Shown here: positions 56,398 through 64,000 of the stretch, piece after piece
Layout of the letters: the number at the start of each line of letters is the position of its first letter
Numbering within the stretch: position 1 is the stretch's first letter
Assembly: GCA_963281155.1 (NCBI GenBank)
Contig: CAUJLY010000001.1
Span: 7,378,001 to 7,442,000 of the forward strand
Source: Rhabditophanes sp. KR3021
Taxonomy: Eukaryota > Nematoda > Chromadorea > Rhabditida > Alloionematidae
DNA: 64,000 nt
Direction: 5' to 3'
Program-made: the position numbers and the translations under genes
Notes under the pieces: generated by a model
What the model was told of the DNA's origin: nothing
The model's input: the letters and a program-made list of their open reading frames with translations, nothing else
Database searches by the model: none

Positions 56398-56961
56398 GCT
56401 AGCTAAAAGTAAATAAATACATGTTAAAGCACAATCTCAAACCACAGATTAAATATTTATTCCGAAGTTAAACCAAAAATAATACGCTTTGCTAGAATTA
56501 ATTAAATGCATGCAAAGTGAAATAATATCCTCTAGTATGAATGACCAAATTCGAGTAAGAAAAGAGTGATTAAATATTATTTAGTTTTATTCAACTTAAA
56601 TAAAGTGCAAACTACAAAATAAAAAGCTTTTTAAAAAAGCGGCAAAACTGGCTTAGTAGAAGTATTTATAAGTATTCATTTGACTGAGGTTTTATTATTT
56701 TGAGCCATTATATTGCTTTCATATATATAAAGGCGTGAGAACAACTTTTAAAACGTCGCATAGGTCCTTTTTCAATTAAAACGAGTAGATTTGATATTGA
56801 TATCTAAAAAACAATGGATTAAAAATGATTGAAAGTATGATTAAATGAATAATACATTGACAAGACAAAAACAAAAACACAAAAAATCATTTTATCTGAG
56901 TCGAATGATTATTTATTCTCAAAATGTAGACACAAATGAACCACAGACTATTTTATCTCAT
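56398..56961. other. Intergenic with TATA-like element
   Basis: AT-rich spacer. TATATATAAAGGCG at about 56720 is a good plus-strand TATA box, but no plus-strand gene follows it nearby. No coding sequence seen. Confidence 0.4.
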
Positions 56962-57603
56962 TTAGTCTTTACGGAATGAGTGACCATTAATAACCACTTC
57001 TGGTTTTTTGCCATCTCTAAAGTTACAGGCAATCTTAAATGGTAATTTTCCTTTTCCTTGTCTTGGTTGAATAGCCAAGTCAAAAGTCATTTTGAATTCT
57101 TTATCATTTTTTGTAAGAGCTGCTCTACGGGCTGTTCCAAATTGCTGACCTGGTACTTCGTGATAATCTGATAAATTTGAATGTTCCTCCATAAGGTTAG
57201 AAACACTTAAAACCGTTTTATTCGGCCGAGGCTTGTGAACTAGAGCAGACTCGAGATAAGGCAATGATGATTCGCCAGAAATTTTCCTAGATCCTCTAAT
57301 TTTCGTCTTTGACTCAATCAATCTTGAATTAACACTTCCCACAGATCCACATCTCTTTTTGCGACGATTGTTAGAGGTGCCAGACTTGGTTTTAGATGCC
57401 TTGATACGGGTGGTCCTCCCATTATTAGTATGAGCTTCAGTTTTAATATTAGTAAAACTCTTACTACAATCTTTATGCTCTTCCATTCCCTTTCTTTCTC
57501 CATCCAAACATTCCTTAAGTTGCATAGTTAACTTTGCTGTCACGTAAAGACTGTCGCGAATGGACCGACAAAGATCATACTTGTCCTTATCACAACCCAA
57601 CAT
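56962..57603 (-). CDS. Unknown basic 213-residue protein
   Basis: A single exon starting MLGCDKDKYDLCRSIRDSLY. Residues 45-110 are basic and Ser/Asn-rich (RIKASKTKSGTSNNRRKKRC, with a possible nuclear localisation signal). The C-terminal part (TFDLAIQPRQGKGKLPFKIA, CNFRDGKKPEVVINGHSF) looks like a small beta domain. No family is recognised. It may be nuclear. It lies just downstream of the pseudokinase on the same strand, 134 bp away. Confidence 0.6.
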   Translation of the reverse strand: MLGCDKDKYDLCRSIRDSLYVTAKLTMQLKECLDGERKGMEEHKDCSKSFTNIKTEAHTNNGRTTRIKASKTKSGTSNNRRKKRCGSVGSVNSRLIESKTKIRGSRKISGESSLPYLESALVHKPRPNKTVLSVSNLMEEHSNLSDYHEVPGQQFGTARRAALTKNDKEFKMTFDLAIQPRQGKGKLPFKIACNFRDGKKPEVVINGHSFRKD

Positions 57604-57737
57604 ACCAACAGATCAAAAGGCAAAAAGACTGATTGGAGTAATAAAATTGTATTTAAACATCTCTTATAAACACGACAAATCTGCGTAAACAAAGTCCAAA
57701 ATGTATATAATCAAAATTTAAATAATCAAAAATTTAT

Positions 57738-58655
57738 TTAATTTAGAATAATCTTCTCAATCAAGAAACGACTAATTTTCCTTTTATTAGAGCATTTTAT
57801 GACCTCATCATTAGCTTTCTTGCAACGGGCAAAAAAGTTAGTTTTGAGAATTGCAGAATCACTCATTCTTACGTCATCTCGGATCTCTAACATAGATTTG
57901 ACTAGGTAAGCGGCATCTCTTTTGAGAGTGTAAAAAGCTGTTTCGGGAAGGTAGGAGTCTGTGGACTTGAGAGGACTTCCTGATAACATTGAGAACATGA
58001 TGAGACCTAAGAATTTGGTGTCGAATTTGGTGCGAGTTGTCCGGTAGTCTGTGAAATAACCGTATAAAGTATGGGCGTCAAGGATAGATTCTGGAAATTG
58101 TTTATCCTCAGTTATAGCTATTTCAGAGAAATTTGCTAATTTTATTGAAGTTCCTGAGGATGTTTTGACAACATACAAGTCATCGCAATCTAATTTCTTA
58201 AAATACATGTTATTGTCTGCAAGATAATGTAGTAGATTAAGGATTTTATTAAGTATTTGATAAATTTCTACGTCAGGCAAAGGTCCATTCTTTAAAATAT
58301 ATTGTTTTAAAGTTCCCAATGGGCAATCTTCGAATATGATGTATTGACAGTTGTGGAGTTCAACTGTTTCTAAGTAATTTACCACATTTTCATGCTTATA
58401 CAGTTGAGAACACCAAACTTCTGTTAATACTTTAGCATGGTTTTTTTTTGAGAGTTCAATCTACACACAAAATAATTCATTAATTCATCTTTCAAAAATT
58501 ACCTTTTTAATAATAACTTTTTTGCCAGACTCCTCACTATTTGCATTGTAAATTGTGACCCCTTTGCCACAATTTTTGAAGAATTTAATACAGACATAGC
58601 CATTAAATTCCTCCACGCCAGAACTTTTCCTAACAGGCAATTGTAAATGCAGCAT
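57738..58655 (-). CDS. Divergent pseudokinase
   Basis: Exons 58503..58655 and 57738..58460 join in phase 0, giving 291 residues in the protein-kinase fold. It keeps a GKGVTIYNA glycine-loop remnant, the VAIK-type lysine in KKVIIKK, an alpha-C Glu (VLTEVWCSQLYKHENVVNYL) and hinge text YIIFEDCPLGTLKQYI. The catalytic HRD is replaced by KKLDCDD and DFG by ANFSE, so phosphotransfer is very unlikely. The C-lobe retains FDTKFLGLIMFSMLSG and a terminal RKISRFLIEKIIL. It is probably an allosteric or scaffold kinase homologue, distantly like Polo/Nek-type kinases. Confidence 0.75.
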
Positions 58656-60012
58656 ATTTAAGGAAATACAATATCACGAAACACAAGACAGGTCAGGATG
58701 AAAGTGTAAATTGGTGTTAAGAAAAGAAAAGTTGCGTAGTCGTCTGATCAAGCGAAAGAGATGTGCACATATACAGCAACAAAAATGATTAACACATCTG
58801 GTTGCGCATATTGATTATATATGATGTTTTTGTGACAGGCGGAAAGTAAGTAAGTGATAAGCGGGTGTTTATGTAATTGTCGATTCAACATCATATATCT
58901 ATTTTTGGTTGTTGTAGTCAACTTTCTAGATCAGGCTTCACATTAAATTATGCATGGCTTTTTTAATGGCAGGACAACTCTTTTTTGAGGAGTAATTCAC
59001 ACTTATCTGGATAGATAATGGACCTCCTGATGATTATTAAAGCTGTAATTAAGTGGCTTAGAGCAAACAAAGGCATTATTGTTCTCAATGGTGCGGCATT
59101 TGACAAAGAATTTTATTATATAAAAAAGAATAAAACCCATCTAATAGATGGTGTCAAACTAAATTACTTTAAAGCACTTTATGTCAAAGTTGTAAAGGTG
59201 TCAGTTACATGATATTAATCACTTAATTAAAGCAAACCAACTTTCTCAAACCTATCATTTATATATTAACACGATTTGCAAAATAATTGTCCTGATACAA
59301 TCAAGTTAATCTCCTTATAATCTATGATTCATCAAATATATAATAACATCCGGCCATTTCAAATGTTTAATAACAACAAACTTATTATTAATAACCTATT
59401 AATATGTTATCTTGACTTTTTCATCAACAGGATTGACCGCCATATGATAGATGTGCACGTTAGGTGAAATCAAAAGACTAATATTGGTATATTTTGTTGT
59501 TCAAACTGTGATGTAATCAGCATGAATTAATCACATCACTTTTATAATCATTAGTTTCTAGCTTGCTTGATTAAAGTGTTATGACTGGAGCGAGGGACTA
59601 AACAGAGAATAAATAATAAATACCTTTTTTCATATCACTTTTCGTATAAATAAACATACTTAATCAGTGTGGGTATTATGTAGAATTTTTAATAATTGGT
59701 TTATTTAATTACATCATAACTAGCATATTAAAATACAAAGTTAATGTTCAAATAAGATATAGATAAATAATATAGAAAAGATATTATGTATTGATATGAT
59801 AAATTTGTATATATAAAGCTAAGTAAGCAAAGACCTTATCAAAAGGTAAGAGCAAATCGTAATTCTTTTGCCGAGTTCCTACATAAAAATACTCTCCTTA
59901 CAATTAATTGAAAGAAACTTGACAAAGGAAGTGTGATATCATCGGAAGATATAAATATTGGAGAGAATATTTGTGGAGATCGTGAGAATGAGACTCTCGT
60001 GCACATCATCTT
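58656..60012. other. Intergenic, one weak open frame
   Basis: An ATG-started 64-codon plus frame at 59018..59212 (MDLLMIIKAVIKWLRANKGI) is slightly less AT-rich than its surroundings and may be a relic or a micro-protein, but has no other support. The rest is AT-rich with no structure seen. Confidence 0.35.
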
Positions 60013-61036
60013 TTAATAGGTATATGCATCGAAGTAATCCGCGGCTTGGCGTATACTGATGTAAAAGTTTATAATTTGTTGAAGTTCTTTGTCTGAGTAT
60101 CTGCGCATATTTTGTTGGTACTCAAGTCTGACAACAGTAGTTGGGAGTGAATCATCTTCGTGTTCAACCGGGTTTCTACCTCTAAACTCTTTCCGGCGAG
60201 GATCTGCTAAAAAATCCTCGTCATTAATGTGCAGTAAGGGGAAAGGCACAACATCTGTCTCAATTATCAGCTTTTCACTACACCTACTGCCAGATGGTCG
60301 TTTATAAACGGGACGGGAAGTTTGGAAGATTTCCTAAATTAAACTTTAATTATTTTGAACTAGATTAATAAAGACTTACATCAAAGGTTCCAATAATCCC
60401 TGAATTAGAATGGCTTCTGATTGGGGCGGATGAACCAGACAAATGGCTTTGACTTTCATTTGAAGAAGGATACCCAATTGGAATCTAAAAAATTACTAAC
60501 ATTAATTTAATGAAGTCTTAACTTACATTACAAATATTTTGATAATTTAGCTCTTCATTATGAACTTCCATATATTTATCTTCATTATTACACGTCACAT
60601 ATGGTGGGGTATCAAGATATTCTTCATAATTTAGTTCATCGTATTGAATATCTTTATAATTTGAATCCTGGTAATTAATGTCCTCTTGAAAGGTTGGAGT
60701 AGAACCGGCAGAAGAATGAATAGTTGAGTTTCCAGAATCACTATGAATGATTCGAGAATTGATTGGTTGTGATGGATTGTGATAGATAAGAGCTGCATTC
60801 GACGTTCGAGGATAGTTTGCCGGGGTGTTTTTGTATATCACTCTGCATTTGATTCCTTTCTGTTCATTAGAGTAATCAGAAGATAAGAGTGGTGTGTTTA
60901 CAGAGTTATTTCCAGAATCTTGAGAAACTACTCTAGATTTAATAGGCTTTCTCGTGAATCTTGGATTACTAGCAGTCCTAGGAATAGTAAGCTTTAGGCG
61001 ATTCTTGTTGATGGTAGGTTTAATTGTCTTCATCAT
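60013..61036 (-). CDS. Unknown 311-residue disordered protein
   Basis: Exons 60527..61036, 60380..60484 and 60013..60333 splice in phase 0. The protein begins MMKTIKPTINKNRLKLTIPR. It has Ser/Asn-rich repeats of the form SR(V/I)(V/I)xxDSGN(N/S) (SRVVSQDSGNNSV and SRIIHSDSGNSTI), a Tyr/Asp/Asn-rich acidic region (DINYQDSNYKDIQYDELNYE), a Ser-rich exon and a helical C-terminus (YSDKELQQIINFYISIRQAA, ending DAYTY). It looks like a phosphoprotein adaptor. No family is recognised. Confidence 0.62.
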
Positions 61037-63576
61037 ATAACTAAAAATAAAACAATTAAAATAAGCTTATCAAACAAATAGTAAGTAAGTCAAATGTAAA
61101 GATTGATATGAAAGTTGAAATGAAATCATAACTCATTTATATACTCATACCCAAGATATGTAATCTATTTAGAGGCATATAAAGATTGGTATCTACCTTG
61201 AATAATATTGAAATATAAACTAGCTAATCTAAAAGGGAGGCGTGGGTTCATTTGACTACAAACAGATGAGAACATTTATTGCTATTATCTTTTTATTTTT
61301 AGTGACCAGCAATTTTAAGGGCAATCTTTACGTAATGTCACACCTAAAAAGTCTGCTTGTAAACATAACTAACTCGGTATTTGGATCACTTGAAAGATGC
61401 AATTAAGTAATATATAATAAAGTGTCGAGATGTAATTAGATGAGGCAAAATGTAATGAGACTGGTGTGAAAACAAATATATTTAGCTTCCATTAATAGGT
61501 AATGACGCTGTTATTAGGCAGAATAAGTATATCTCGAAGGTGTTGTTATTATTTAAAAATAACTATCCCAATTTTGGCAATAATGGGTAAATGAATAAAC
61601 TGATGAATGTTGTTTATTATAAAACAATGACTACATTTAAGTTAAAGCCATATTTTGATATAAATAAATGTGTACGTTTATCACAAATTTATTGAGGTAA
61701 CTTTAATATTTATTTCACCAACAAAATGTAACCTTTTATCAAGGCAAACATCTGTTCATAATAATGACCCATTTATTCACCAAAAAGCTTATCATAGGGA
61801 CATATAGAGGGTAACTAACCATTTATTTAATGATAGGGAAAGAATGTTTTGTTGAAGGCTATAATTAGGCGTGTGATAGGAAAGTGATGCTTATTTTATT
61901 AATTTAAACACACCTTTTCGGCACGACATTAATTAAATATCTTTTATAATTTTTTCCTTGTAGCAAAAAGATGATGATATGTGGGAGGGGTGTGTGATAG
62001 AGTGATGACAATAAACAAAAAGGAATTAAAAGGATATGCGTTCACCCTTAACTTTCAAAATAATGTAATATAGTAAATGTGTCTTTTAAATTAAAATCGC
62101 CGCAACAAGCATCGGTACCATGAAAGAAGAAGCTTACACTTTTTAGTCAACCACAAATAATAAGCCTCTTTTGTTTTTATATGGACTTTAAATGTTTTTT
62201 ATGACGAGACTGCAAAAAGTTATTAAATAAAAATAGAATGTCATGAGGACTGATAGCTCCTTACTAATATGGATGTGTATGTCTTATCCGTTCAAAATAG
62301 ACAAACGATACACATAATTACCATTATCCTCATGCATTCGTGTAATTTGGAATATTATAAATATAAAAAGGCAGGTGGTTACACGCAGCCAAGATCTTAC
62401 AAATAATTAAGTTGTGTAGTGTTTGGCAAAACTTTCCTTTAATGGATATAATAAACAAGGAAACGAATAATGTATGTGAGAGTGATACAACCTGGATTCA
62501 TTTATATTTCATTAGAAATTGCAATTAATTATTATTGTTTATGTAACATGCATATGTATGGCTGCTGCCAATAAGGATTAAACTTAAGAGGATGAATGAC
62601 GAATACATTCAGAAAAGGAAATGTAAAAATATTGTTATTTATGTTACCGATTAATTGTACCTTTCAACATTTAAACAAAATAAGTCAAATAATAAATGCT
62701 TTTATGCCAGATTAGGATGATCTTTAAAAGCCTATCAAAATGAATATAAATATAAGATGTTTTTTCAATAAACAAATTCAACTACTCTGAATGGTAATTT
62801 TTATGTGTACTTTATTCCTTTTGAACATGATCGTTTTACTCAATTTCATGAATGTCTTTATTCACACTGACCAATGTATGTTTATTTGAATGAATGGGCT
62901 TGTTTTTTGCCAAAAAAGTGTCTATTTATTACTTAATAGAAGTTGAAAATGCGAATGTTGTTATTTGTATGGTCGTTGAACAAATTTGTTATATGAACAA
63001 ACCAAGTTTATAATGAAATTCAGTTCCTAAAGCTTTATTTAAGTAGCAAAAAGCCTTCTTGATATATGACTAGAATTAATATAAAAGATACTTAAGATGA
63101 GCGTCAAATTATATTTTCATAAAAGGATTATTTAAAAACTTTTCCTTCCCATTTCTTTGTTTTAATAAAAAATTGTGGTTAGTGTGATGTATAGTATTAT
63201 TTATTATGCATTTTTAATATTAATCTAATCTTCTTGTATCGACCATTTTAGTTACTAGGTATAGAAACTTCATCCTCATGCATATTTGTTTATACGTTTC
63301 TATAATTATGGCAGACTTTATCGTTTGGCCATAAAAAAAGTAACTTTATACTTAATAATTTGGCACAATATTTGCATTCCATTTTTATTTGACAATTTAT
63401 TTGTCATCCTAGACCTTTTCAATATTGAATACTTCGTGAGGTTCTTTAATAAACGACTTTGGCCTTTTCAAAAAATGATTATTTACAATTAAAATGTCTA
63501 GTACACTTACTCAAATAATTTTCGATGTACTTATAATTATCATTTAAAATCCATCCATAAATATTTAATTTTAGCT
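61037..63576. other. Long AT-rich intergenic region
   Basis: About 2.5 kb without a supported multi-exon gene. It contains one short ORF with a signal-peptide-like start (61266) and TATA-like elements near 61210 and 62358. The end holds the trans-splice-like TTTTAG at 63569..63574 for the next gene. Confidence 0.45.
61266..61406 (+). CDS. Possible 46-residue secreted peptide
   Basis: The ATG opens MRTFIAIIFLFLVTSNFKGN, a good signal peptide, followed by a short mature part with one N-glycosylation motif (NIT) and one cysteine, ending SLERCN. A TATA-like AATATAAAC lies about 55 bp upstream. The frame is short enough to arise by chance. Confidence 0.3.
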   Translation: MRTFIAIIFLFLVTSNFKGNLYVMSHLKSLLVNITNSVFGSLERCN

Positions 63577-63713
63577 ATGACGGAAGAAACCGCAACCACG
63601 ATAACAAAACCTTCTTTAATCAACACAAAAACGACAACTGTTTCATTCACTGAAGACAAATTACTATCATTTGCTCATCCTGATCGAGTCAAGCCAGCCG
63701 ATGACATCAAAAA
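63577..63713 (+). CDS. First exon of a gene running out of the window
   Basis: The ATG follows TTTTAG by two bases (trans-splice context) and encodes MTEETATTITKPSLINTKTT, then VSFTEDKLLSFAHPDRVKPA and DDIKK, ending at a GTAGG donor in phase 2. The rest lies beyond a long intron to the right of the window, and no second exon is recognisable before 64000. The Thr/Lys-rich N-terminus gives no family. Confidence 0.55.
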
Positions 63714-64000
63714 GTAGGTTTGCAAAAAACGTGATATAATTTCAGGCTTTCCCTATCATTTACCCCCTCATTACGTCACTGTGGCAAGATTTAGTGTATC
63801 AAATGTTGAAATATCCCTTGCCCATCCCATTTATTTAATTTTTTATATTCCTTTAATTTGGTTTCAATGCGTAAAATAATGTATAGGCTATTAACTTCCT
63901 CTCAATATGAGTCTTAATGTGTTTGCTAAAAGGCATTTTTTGAATATACTTTATTATCACCACTATAAATATGTGTATACTCGGTCAAAATTTCTTTTCA

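Overview
The window looks like nuclear DNA of a nematode. It is AT-rich, with compact genes on both strands and introns mostly of 39-60 bp that follow GTAAG...TTTNAG. Many start codons lie a few bases after a TTTAG or TTTCAG acceptor with no exon before it, as expected for spliced-leader trans-splicing. The gene content also fits: an ET-module Ly6 protein, chemoreceptor-like and rhodopsin-like 7TM receptors, a P-glycoprotein, a nuclear receptor and several small secreted proteins. No rRNA, tRNA, CRISPR array or phage signal was recognised. Some raw reading frames begin at TTG or GTG; starts here were reassigned to ATG.

Left part (0-14 kb): a secreted DAN/gremlin-like cystine-knot protein, two small unknown genes, a proline-rich secreted protein, a small Cys-rich secreted protein, a decayed secreted-protein gene, NOP16 (ribosome assembly), a Kunitz protein, the complex I subunit NDUFB2, a probable secreted protein and an ET-module Ly6 protein, separated by long AT-rich spacers.

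Middle (18-35 kb): a rhodopsin-family receptor is followed by three tandem genes with one architecture (short helical ectodomain, one membrane helix, tail), a Gly/Tyr/Met-rich secreted protein, a SIX-family homeobox gene, PPIL2 with a one-base frame break, and a full P-glycoprotein whose 1-kb intron holds the relic of another gene.

Right part (36-64 kb): a broken alpha-1,3-fucosyltransferase, a broken secreted-peptide gene, a nuclear receptor with an EcR/LXR-type DNA-binding domain and no ligand-binding domain, a RAD21/COH-like kleisin that starts one base after the stop of a 73-residue ORF, a decayed BTB-BACK-Kelch gene, a decayed secreted gene, a 7TM receptor, a candidate neuropeptide precursor, two tail-to-tail solenoid proteins, a small MITE, an 11-repeat thrombospondin-type-1 protein, three unknown genes, a pseudokinase, and the first exon of a gene that leaves the window.

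Most neighbours have unrelated jobs, so there is no clear operon. The most notable themes are the three-gene single-pass membrane cluster, several small secreted or peptide-like genes, and a high density of recently broken genes at 4.7-5.3, 22.1, 31.7-32.4, 36.0-37.3 and 43.1-44.6 kb. All assignments come from reading translated sequence by eye; no database search was made.
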